A stretch of DNA of 6,803 bases, taken from NCBI GenBank assembly GCA_027886785.1, contig JAPCJV010000096.1, forward strand, positions 1 through 6,803, given 5' to 3'. Shown piece after piece: positions 1 through 5,397 of the stretch. The stretch is from Nitrososphaerota archaeon (GTDB lineage Archaea > Thermoproteota > Nitrososphaeria > Nitrososphaerales > CADDZS01). The translations under genes and the position numbers were made by a program. The notes beneath the pieces were generated by a model that saw only the letters and a list, made by a program, of their open reading frames with translations, did not search any database and was not told the origin of the DNA. Numbering within the stretch: the first letter of the stretch is position 1; each line of letters opens with the position of its first letter.

Positions 1-548
1 GATCTTCGGTTCATTATCGGAGAATAGAAGTGCTCGATCAGTGCGCCGTGCGTCCCGTGAAGATCAATTCCATCAAACTTGCTTTCTTGGATGAGCTTTG
101 CACCAGCCACAAAATCTTCGTGGATTTGCTTGATGTCCGCCCTGGTGAGCTCTTTGAGGGACAGTCCAGACTCGAACGGGACTGCGGATACCGGACCATA
201 AAGGTGAGTCCATGCAGATAACTCCATGAAAATCTTCGCACCGTACTCGTGGGCAGTTTCGGCAAGCCGCCTAAGCCCAGGAACAATCGCCGGATTCGGT
301 ACGAGCGGAAACCTTCGAGCGCTATCCGAATTCCAGTCGGGGAACGCCACGCCCCTGGAAGCTCTGATAAAAAGTTGGGACACCTCCAACAGACCCGCAC
401 CTCCCATGGCTCTTTCCGTATAGTAGTGTACCATTGTATCCGACGGTAGGCCGTCTTTCAGATACTGCTGCTCGTGAGGCGTAACCTGTATTCGGTTTTT
501 GATTTCCGCTTCCCCGATATCCAGCGGCGAGAATAATTTGTCGAACAT
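1..548 (-). CDS. Old Yellow Enzyme / TMADH-like FMN oxidoreductase, N-terminal part (runs off left edge)
   Basis: The frame is open from an ATG at 546-548 to the left edge, giving 182 residues with no stop. The protein starts MFDKLFSPLDIGEAEIKNRI, the usual beginning of the NADH:flavin oxidoreductase (OYE) TIM barrel. Family blocks follow in order: DGLPSD and YYTERAMGGAGL at about residues 32-53, a PGLRRLAETAHEYGAKIF strand at 90-107, an LTRADIKQIHEDF block at 134-146, and FDGIDLHGTHGALIEHFYSP at 158-177 followed by MNRR. The last block is the hallmark His pair (H164, H167) that binds the substrate near FMN. VTPHEQ at 22-27 replaces the common APM motif. SAWTHLYGP at 111-119 replaces the usual QLxHxGR. 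The divergence suggests the TMADH/dienoyl-CoA reductase side of the family rather than classical OYE. Substrate is unknown. Whether the C-terminal FeS/FAD domains of that group exist cannot be seen. No Shine-Dalgarno sequence precedes the ATG. An earlier in-frame start is possible because the frame stays open to about 648. Confidence 0.9.
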   Translation of the reverse strand, partial: MFDKLFSPLDIGEAEIKNRIQVTPHEQQYLKDGLPSDTMVHYYTERAMGGAGLLEVSQLFIRASRGVAFPDWNSDSARRFPLVPNPAIVPGLRRLAETAHEYGAKIFMELSAWTHLYGPVSAVPFESGLSLKELTRADIKQIHEDFVAGAKLIQESKFDGIDLHGTHGALIEHFYSPIMNRR

Positions 549-673
549 TACTGAGCATTCACGGTTGAAATCTGCATAGAATTTGATATGGTTATTTTGA
601 ACTAAAATTAATCGGCAATTTGGAATGGTTAAGCGAGTTTTGTCAATTCAATAAATTGAATGACGGCCGCACC
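549..673. promoter_or_regulatory. A/T-rich spacer before the oxidoreductase gene, probably holding its promoter
   Basis: This spacer lies between the premature toxin stop and the oxidoreductase start. It is markedly A/T-rich. On the minus strand it contains TTGACA (a perfect bacterial -35 hexamer) just after the perfect inverted repeat at 646-661, but no convincing -10 box lies 16-18 bases further on. TTAATTTTAG and CATATCAAAT lie closer to the gene and could serve as TATA-like elements. No small gene is supported here. The promoter is inferred only from position and composition. Confidence 0.35.
646..661. repeat. Perfect A/T-rich inverted repeat ATTCAAT-AA-ATTGAAT
   Basis: Seven-base arms surround a two-base centre. 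The repeat overlaps the stop codon (648-650) that the toxin would have if its reading frame were restored, and sits about 100 bases upstream of the oxidoreductase start. Neither strand has a long T-run right after it, so it looks more like an operator for a dimeric regulator than an intrinsic terminator. Its function is not established. Confidence 0.4.
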
Positions 674-907
674 TCAGAAAGACAATAGTCTTTCCCCTGA
701 ATCGAAAGAATAAAGGATCCTAATTGCCTTTCCAATTTCATAACCGAATGCCCCCTTCCATTTTCCAAACTTCGGAATTCCAAGTGCGAGGGGTTCGGAT
801 GAGTTCAGAATTTCATTTTTCGCTTCGTTCACCCTTAATTGCGTATCGCGGTCGAGATTCTTGTAGTCTTTTCTAAATGTGGGAGTGAACACCTCTCTCC
901 AAAGCAA
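648..907 (-). pseudogene. RelE/ParE-family toxin with a one-base frameshift near the 3' end
   Basis: The uninterrupted frame runs from a TTG start at 905-907 to a TGA at 674-676 (77 residues). It has RelE-family features: FTPTFRKDYKNLDRDTQLRV near the start, a Lys/Gly-rich KFGKWKGAFGYEIGKAIRILYSF core, then GERLLSF. RelE-family ribosome-dependent mRNA interferases normally end with a G-(H/R)-x-x-x-(I/V)-Y strand, which this frame lacks. One base further along, the minus strand encodes LRCGRHSIY and then TGA at 648-650, exactly the missing C-terminus. Adding one base in the T-run at 678-680 would give an 86-residue protein ending RLLSFLRCGRHSIY. The gene is therefore either inactivated or carries a homopolymer sequencing error. 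It starts 4 bases after the antitoxin stop, the usual toxin-antitoxin arrangement. A GTG five codons in, preceded by GGAG, is an alternative start. Confidence 0.78.
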
Positions 908-911
908 AGTA

Positions 912-1151
912 CTAGTCTGACTCTAATTCCTTGATCAAGGCTTCAGCTGTCTTGAAACGCCTTAGGTTTCCTTCTTTCATTTCCTTCAAAGAGCGTTCTG
1001 TCGCTTCTCCATATTTGGAATCGAGAATCTCCCATGTCTGTTCTCTTAGCTGCCGATCTGATGCTCCTTTTTCAAGCCCATCTCTCAACATTGCAATAAG
1101 ATGTTCCAATCCAGCTCGATCAATAACAAATTTTTGCTCAGTTTTCGCCAT
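912..1151 (-). CDS. Small antitoxin paired with the RelE-type toxin
   Basis: This is a 79-residue, charged, mostly helical protein beginning MAKTEQKFVIDRAGLEHLIA and ending KTAEALIKELESD. The C-terminal pattern SLKEMKEGNLRRFKTAEALIKEL resembles the toxin-neutralising tails of antitoxins paired with RelE/ParE toxins, where the tail wraps the toxin and the N-terminal part dimerises and binds DNA. No specific DNA-binding fold (ribbon-helix-helix, AbrB or Phd) is recognised with certainty. The ATG at 1149-1151 is preferred. A TTG at 1170-1172 would add seven residues but has no support. The toxin frame begins 4 bases downstream, so the two are almost certainly co-transcribed and translationally coupled. 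Identity rests on size, position and tail pattern, not on a confident family match. The frame is intact, unlike that of its partner. Confidence 0.72.
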   Translation of the reverse strand: MAKTEQKFVIDRAGLEHLIAMLRDGLEKGASDRQLREQTWEILDSKYGEATERSLKEMKEGNLRRFKTAEALIKELESD

Positions 1152-1177
1152 TTTGGATCCATTAACTTTCAAATTCT

Positions 1178-1189
1178 GGTAAATAAACC
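1178..1189 (-). promoter_or_regulatory. TATA-like element for the toxin-antitoxin operon
   Basis: On the minus strand TTTATTTA (1180-1187) is flanked by TGG and CCA and centred about 32 bases before the antitoxin ATG. That spacing fits an archaeal TATA box for a transcript with a very short leader. It could also act as a bacterial -10 region with a leader of about 20 bases. The 61-base gap between the hydroxylase gene and the antitoxin supports an independent promoter here. Confidence 0.35.
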
Positions 1190-1212
1190 AATATCGTTTT
1201 TCTTAAGGAAAT

Positions 1213-3585
1213 TCACTTTTCAGTTTTCTTTTCGATGGATTGTAATCTAGGCGCTTTCATGAAGCTCAAAACATAATCTGGACTCAGAGGCATCGTCTTT
1301 ATTTTTGCGCCAGCTTCTGATAACGCATCCTCGACTGCATTTACGATCGCGGGAGTCGCCGCCACGGTTCCGTTTTCTCCTATTCCCTTTACGCTAAGCG
1401 GGTTCGATCGGGTCGGAGTGAAGGTCGTAAACCACCGGATGGGAAACATGTCTCCAGCCTGAGGAATCATGTAGTCCAAGAAGCTCGCCGTCGTCAGCGT
1501 CCCGTCCTGATTGTAAACGATTCCTTCCAGAAGTGCCTGACCCGCACCCTGGCCTACTCCACCGTGTACTTGTCCTTCGGCCAGCATCGGGTTGATTACA
1601 TGCCCAATGTCGTCGACCGCGACGTAATCCAAGACCTTAATCATGCCGGTATTCCGTTCGACTTCGACAACCGCTATGTGCGTGCCATAAGGCCACGTCC
1701 AGTTTTTGGGCGAGAACGCAGTGTATTCAAAGAGAGTCGGCTCCATGTTGTCCGGTAATTTGGAGGGATCGTAAGCCAATCCGGCTAAGGCGTCGAAAGT
1801 TAGCGCATTTTTATTGTTGAACTTTTGGAAGATCTTTCCGTCCTGGAAGACGAGAGAATCCGGTTCAACGCCTAACTCTTTCGAAGCAATTCTTCTCATC
1901 TTTATTTTGATCTTGCGCGCCGATAATAACACAGCAGAACCTCCCAGTGCGGCCGACCTGCTGCCGCCAGTTACCGAGCCCCAAGCCAAGCGGTCGGTGT
2001 CTCCATAAGTTACTTCGATTCTGTCAATGTCGATTCCCAGTTCGTCCGCCGCGATTTGCGCGAGCGGAGTCTCGTGTCCCTGACCATGAGGGGAGGTCCC
2101 AGAGACGATCTTCACTCTTCCCGTCTGAGTGACAGTTATCGACGCGGTTTGGGGAAATCCGGGCGCCCAGGCGCTGATTTCCAAATAAGCGCAAATGCCC
2201 AAGCCCAGCAACCGGCCGTTCTTGGATCTTTCGTCTCTCTGCTCGCGTCTCCACTTGCTGTAGTTCACTACTTCGAGCGCTTTCCTCAAGCTTGATTCGT
2301 ATTCCCCGATCTCGTACGGGTAGCCAGTGATCGATTGGAACGAAGGATCTTTGTTCCTCAGAAAATTCTTCATTCGTACCTCCGCTGGATCCATTCCTAG
2401 TTCTTTCGCGACTCGGTCAATGACTCTCTCAATGAGATAAGTCGCCTCTGGCCTCCCCGCCCCCCGGTACGCATCGAAGGGCACCTTGTTTGTGTATACG
2501 CAGTATAACTCGGCCTTGAAATTTTTGAAATCATATTGAGCTGGGATCATCTTGATTGTCACTTCCGGATCTCCAAAAGTCTCGGGAGACGCGAAAGCGC
2601 CGGAGTCAGAAACAATTTTCACTTTCAGCCCGAGGATGGTTCCATCATTTTTGACCCCGACTTCCACGAATTGATCTTGCCCCCTTCCGTGAAACATAGT
2701 GGCAAGGTTTTCACTTCTTGTTTCGATCCATTTTACGGGTCTGCCGAGATCGATGGAGGCGATGCAGACCAACACATCCTCCGGATAGAGGTAACACTTG
2801 GCGCCGAAGGCGCCTCCCACGTCAGGTGCAATTACACGTATCTTGTTTTCTGGCATGCGGAGAGCCTCAGCGAGGGCGAGGCGCGTTTCGAAAGGCTGCT
2901 GATTTGACATCCAGACCGTGAGATTTCCAGTGCCAGGATCATAATTTGCGAGAGCGGCCCGCGTCTCCATAGGGCTCGGCGCACACCGCTGGTTTACGAT
3001 GTCGACCTTGACTACTTTGTCTGCCGTTCTTAGACAGTCATCAATGTTTCCCGCCTCACTAACGAAATAGTTACCAATGTTATTCTCCACGTTGTCGTGA
3101 ATCTTAGGGCGATCTGGAAGCATGGCATCGGACGGATCCACCAAAATATCGATGGGAGTGTAGTCGACTTCCACTTTTTCACTCGCATCGTAACCAAAGT
3201 ACGTGGTGTCTGCGATTACGAAGGCGACGGGATCTCCAACGTACTTCACCGTCCCTCTTGCGAGAGGCGGGCGCGTAACCGGCTTCCTATTTGCGGTTGC
3301 TTCCGGGATGGGAAGCGTGGTGACCCGACCCACAATTTCGTCCGAGATGTAGATGTGTTTCACTCCGGCTGAAGCCATCGCATTTCTGAGATTTATCGAA
3401 TTGATTTTCGCGTGCGCATAGGGACTTCGTACAGCAATTGCATGAAGCAGTCCCGGCAACTTGATGTCGTCCACAAATTTGCTCGCACCGATCAGGAACC
3501 GGAGATCTTCTTTTCTCTTCAGTGGCTTGCCCACAAGCTTTTGAGTTTCTGCTATGGTGACGACAGTTTGGATCGTAGCGGACAT
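1213..3585 (-). CDS. Molybdenum hydroxylase large subunit (xanthine dehydrogenase family / form II CoxL-like)
   Basis: This full-length 790-residue protein would carry the Mo-molybdopterin cytosine dinucleotide centre of an aldehyde/xanthine/CO dehydrogenase-type enzyme, using water to oxidise its substrate and passing electrons to FeS and FAD subunits. The N-terminal hammerhead domain starts near residue 18 (VGKPLKRKEDLRFLIGASKFVDD). Cofactor-binding segments follow: GGAFGAK at 257-263, GQGHET at 501-506, GGSRSAALGGSA near 540-551 and GGVGQGAGQAL near 675-685. KGIGENGT at 733-740 holds the expected catalytic Glu737. The active-site loop AYRGAGR (372-378) is the form II signature. The true CO dehydrogenase signature, AYRCSFR, is absent, so an aldehyde or aromatic/purine substrate is more likely than CO. 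The medium and small subunits are not beside it: RidA is upstream and the antitoxin downstream. There is no clear ribosome binding site, and a palindrome sits directly before the ATG. Confidence 0.93.
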   Translation of the reverse strand: MSATIQTVVTIAETQKLVGKPLKRKEDLRFLIGASKFVDDIKLPGLLHAIAVRSPYAHAKINSINLRNAMASAGVKHIYISDEIVGRVTTLPIPEATANRKPVTRPPLARGTVKYVGDPVAFVIADTTYFGYDASEKVEVDYTPIDILVDPSDAMLPDRPKIHDNVENNIGNYFVSEAGNIDDCLRTADKVVKVDIVNQRCAPSPMETRAALANYDPGTGNLTVWMSNQQPFETRLALAEALRMPENKIRVIAPDVGGAFGAKCYLYPEDVLVCIASIDLGRPVKWIETRSENLATMFHGRGQDQFVEVGVKNDGTILGLKVKIVSDSGAFASPETFGDPEVTIKMIPAQYDFKNFKAELYCVYTNKVPFDAYRGAGRPEATYLIERVIDRVAKELGMDPAEVRMKNFLRNKDPSFQSITGYPYEIGEYESSLRKALEVVNYSKWRREQRDERSKNGRLLGLGICAYLEISAWAPGFPQTASITVTQTGRVKIVSGTSPHGQGHETPLAQIAADELGIDIDRIEVTYGDTDRLAWGSVTGGSRSAALGGSAVLLSARKIKIKMRRIASKELGVEPDSLVFQDGKIFQKFNNKNALTFDALAGLAYDPSKLPDNMEPTLFEYTAFSPKNWTWPYGTHIAVVEVERNTGMIKVLDYVAVDDIGHVINPMLAEGQVHGGVGQGAGQALLEGIVYNQDGTLTTASFLDYMIPQAGDMFPIRWFTTFTPTRSNPLSVKGIGENGTVAATPAIVNAVEDALSEAGAKIKTMPLSPDYVLSFMKAPRLQSIEKKTEK

Positions 3586-3587
3586 TT

Positions 3588-3605
3588 TTTCACTTTGTGA
3601 AAGTG
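3588..3605. repeat. Two overlapping inverted repeats just upstream of the hydroxylase start
   Basis: TTTCAC-TTT-GTGAAA (3588-3602) and CACTTT-GTG-AAAGTG (3591-3605) are both perfect six-base-arm inverted repeats sharing twelve bases. They begin two bases upstream of the hydroxylase ATG, between the start codon and the TATA-like element at 3613-3620. The position suits an operator that would block initiation, or a small hairpin at the start codon. There is no direct evidence of function. Confidence 0.45.
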
Positions 3606-3612
3606 GTTTTAG

Positions 3613-3620
3613 CTAAATAT
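3613..3620 (-). promoter_or_regulatory. TATA-like element for the hydroxylase gene
   Basis: The minus strand reads ATATTTAG, centred about 31 bases before the ATG, in the 72-base gap after RidA. This is nearly the same spacing as the TTTATTTA element before the antitoxin. With no Shine-Dalgarno sequence, it suggests a short-leader or leaderless transcript of archaeal type. A bacterial -10 box is an alternative reading. Confidence 0.35.
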
Positions 3621-3657
3621 GTTTTGACCGGCCGAACGAATCAAGTTTGAGAAGAAC

Positions 3658-3987
3658 CTAGCTAGATGCGACCATTTCTATTTCCACAAACACTTCGGGT
3701 CCAAGACCCGCCTCCACGGTAGTTCTCGAAGGAGGAGAGGGTTTCTCTGCAAAATATTCGTTCCAAATCTCGTTCAAGTATTGCTCGCGGTAATTAAGAT
3801 CGGAAAGGTAGATGGTCACCTTGACTACATTGTCGAAGGAGGACCCAGCTTCCTGCAGAACGGAGATTAGCTTTTCAAAGCAATTTCTTATCTGGGTTGA
3901 AACGTCCCCTGGTTTACCGGTGACGCCGCTTGTGTATATGACATCGCCTATTTTCTTGTAGCGCGACATTTTCGGTGGTTGTGCCAT
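3658..3987 (-). CDS. RidA/YjgF/UK114-family enamine/imine deaminase
   Basis: This 109-residue protein would hydrolyse reactive enamine/imine intermediates released by PLP-dependent enzymes, acting as a cytosolic trimer. Family landmarks are DVIYTSG (15-21), CFEKLISVLQEAGSSFDNVVKVTIYLSD (36-63), the catalytic-type Arg88 in PSRTTVE, and the C-terminal strand VFVEIEMVA carrying the conserved Glu. Canonical members have about 125-130 residues. Here the N-terminal GPYSQA segment is replaced by SRYKKI, and the loop after YTSG is shortened to VTGKPGDVSTQ. It is therefore a divergent Rid subgroup, and deaminase activity is not certain. The ATG at 3985-3987 was chosen because a GTG at 4072-4074 would add 29 non-family residues and overlap the preceding gene. 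It lies 59 bases downstream of the Gfo/Idh/MocA gene on the same strand, possibly in the same operon. Confidence 0.88.
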   Translation of the reverse strand: MAQPPKMSRYKKIGDVIYTSGVTGKPGDVSTQIRNCFEKLISVLQEAGSSFDNVVKVTIYLSDLNYREQYLNEIWNEYFAEKPSPPSRTTVEAGLGPEVFVEIEMVASS

Positions 3988-4046
3988 AAAATCGCCTATC
4001 CTCTGAGACGAATTTAGTACTTTCCGTGCAATCTCGAAATCTGATC

Positions 4047-5315
4047 TTACGGGGTGGAGATTATGGACTCCCACTTTCCGCTCATCGTAGATTTAGAAAT
4101 CGCGTCAGTAATCCTGTCGGCCATTAGTCCGTCTCGAAACGTGGCGCCCCACGGCTCAATTGGTCGGTCTTCGGCGACGGCTGTAAAGAAATGGTACATT
4201 TCGTGGACCATTGGATGCTCCCAACCAAGGACATGCCCCGTTGGCCACCAATTCTTGCCGAATGGGTGCACAGGCGCGGTGACGGAAATGGTCTTGAAAC
4301 CCCGTCGGTCCTCTCCGTCGCTGTTCACATATGCGTCGAGCTCGTTCAATCTTTCCAAGTTGAAGGAAAGCGAACCTTCACTGCCGTGCACTTCTATTCG
4401 CTGATAATTTTTCCTTCCGGCACAAAACCGCGAAGCTTCCGCAGATCCAATCGCTCCAGACTTGAACTTGAGGAGGGCGATAAATACGTCGTCCACGTCA
4501 ACCTTGCCCCGTTTTTTCTCACCGGTTACATCTGATGGAGGCAAAGGTCTTTCTTTGATAAAGGTCTTCGTCAATCCAATTGTCGACTCGATTTCGCCTA
4601 CGAGAAACCTCCCAAGATCTAGGATGTGCGTGCCCAGATCGCCGAGAACCCCACTTCCCGCCAGGGACTTTCTTAATCGCCAGACCAAAGGAAAATTGGG
4701 ATCCATGATCCAGTCTTGCAAGTAGGCCGCCCTAAATTCTAACACCTTGCCGATGTAGCCCTCCTCAATCAACTGCCTTGCCAACCTGATAGCGGGGATG
4801 AATCTGTAATTGAAACCGACCATGTGCTTCACGCCGGCTTTCGTGACAGCGCGCAGCATCTCTTCCGATTCTCTCGGGTTTCTGCCGAGAGGTTTTTCGC
4901 AGACGATGTCCTTTCCCAATTCCGCTGCTGTCACACAAGGCTTCTCATGAAGATCATTGGGGAGTCCGTTATCCACGACTTGGATGTCCGGATCTTTGAC
5001 CAGCTTCAGCCAATTCGTGTAAAAGCGCTCATAGCCGAAATTCGTAGCAGCATCCTTCACGTTCGATTCAGATCTGCCGGCTATTGCAACAAGTCGGGGA
5101 ATCGGGGAATCTGGAAAAAACAGCGGAAACCGCAAGAAAGCGTTCGTATGGGCCTTGCCCATGAAGGCATAACCGAGCATGCCCGTTCCAATTCTCTTTC
5201 TTGGAGTGCCGGAGCCAGTTTGAAAAGCTCCCAACGCAGCGAATTCTATTTTCTTTGCGAGTGTAGAATCTCTCGTCATTGGTTTCAGAATTGATTGCCG
5301 CTTGGTATTTTTCAT
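4047..5315 (-). CDS. Gfo/Idh/MocA-family NAD(P)-dependent oxidoreductase
   Basis: This 422-residue protein is predicted to oxidise or reduce a hydroxyl group on a sugar, inositol or sugar acid using NAD(P). The Rossmann dinucleotide-binding segment is GTGMLGYAFMGKAH (43-56). EKPLG at 140-144 holds the catalytic-type Lys141, and GDLGTHILDLGRFL at 225-238 supplies the Asp226/His230 pair typical of the family. The C-terminal beta-sheet domain includes VDDVFIALLKFKSGAIGSAEASR and EVHGSEGSLSF. In most members the Rossmann strand starts within about ten residues of the N-terminus. Here about 40 extra residues precede it (MKNTKRQSIL...), with no signal peptide or Tat motif visible. The true start may be the ATG at 5277-5279 or a TTG near 5234, so the start is uncertain. 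The gene is divergent from the TIM-barrel gene, a common pairing in sugar-use loci. The exact substrate cannot be deduced. Confidence 0.92.
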   Translation of the reverse strand: MKNTKRQSILKPMTRDSTLAKKIEFAALGAFQTGSGTPRKRIGTGMLGYAFMGKAHTNAFLRFPLFFPDSPIPRLVAIAGRSESNVKDAATNFGYERFYTNWLKLVKDPDIQVVDNGLPNDLHEKPCVTAAELGKDIVCEKPLGRNPRESEEMLRAVTKAGVKHMVGFNYRFIPAIRLARQLIEEGYIGKVLEFRAAYLQDWIMDPNFPLVWRLRKSLAGSGVLGDLGTHILDLGRFLVGEIESTIGLTKTFIKERPLPPSDVTGEKKRGKVDVDDVFIALLKFKSGAIGSAEASRFCAGRKNYQRIEVHGSEGSLSFNLERLNELDAYVNSDGEDRRGFKTISVTAPVHPFGKNWWPTGHVLGWEHPMVHEMYHFFTAVAEDRPIEPWGATFRDGLMADRITDAISKSTMSGKWESIISTP

Positions 5316-5397
5316 TTTACAGCTGTTTACTTGAAGAAATTCACGCTGGGCTGATATCTTTTAACGGACACTGTTGAATTTCATCCTAGAATAAACC
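5316..5397. promoter_or_regulatory. Divergent promoter region between the dehydrogenase and the TIM-barrel gene
   Basis: This 82-base spacer must hold the starts of two opposite transcripts. A palindrome ACAGCTGT (5319-5326) lies four bases upstream of the dehydrogenase ATG. ATCTTTTAAC (5356-5365) is a TATA-like element on the plus strand about 36 bases before the isomerase ATG; its complement, TTAAAAGAT, could serve the other side. As an alternative for the plus strand, CGGACA (5365-5370), 16 bases, then TAGAAT (5387-5392) resembles a bacterial sigma-70 promoter whose start would fall at or beside the ATG, giving a leaderless mRNA. Neither gene has a Shine-Dalgarno sequence. The region is a promoter by position; the elements are tentative. 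Confidence 0.5.

Noticed and set aside
38..558. Two minus-strand open frames (38-400 and 322-558) and short plus-strand frames in the same area
   Set aside because: They have no recognisable family motifs. The remaining minus-strand frame, starting at 548 and open to the left edge, encodes an unmistakable OYE-family protein, so the others are overlapping shadows.
1170..1172. TTG as the antitoxin start
   Set aside because: It would add only seven residues with no support, and the ATG at 1149-1151 gives a normal antitoxin beginning MAKTEQ.
2536..2907. Plus-strand open frame of 123 codons
   Set aside because: It lies entirely antisense to the molybdenum hydroxylase gene, has no family motifs or plausible ribosome binding site, and is best explained by codon structure of the opposite strand.
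1213..3585. Interpretation of the large subunit as a true aerobic CO dehydrogenase
   Set aside because: The active-site loop is AYRGAGR, not the AYRCSFR of form I CoxL, and the other subunits are not adjacent.
4072..4074. GTG as an upstream start for the RidA gene
   Set aside because: It would add 29 residues absent from the family and overlap the end of the dehydrogenase gene. The ATG at 3985-3987 gives a normal family N-terminus.
4054..5294. Several plus-strand open frames, up to 156 codons, opposite the dehydrogenase gene
   Set aside because: All are antisense to a well-supported Gfo/Idh/MocA gene and show no motifs.
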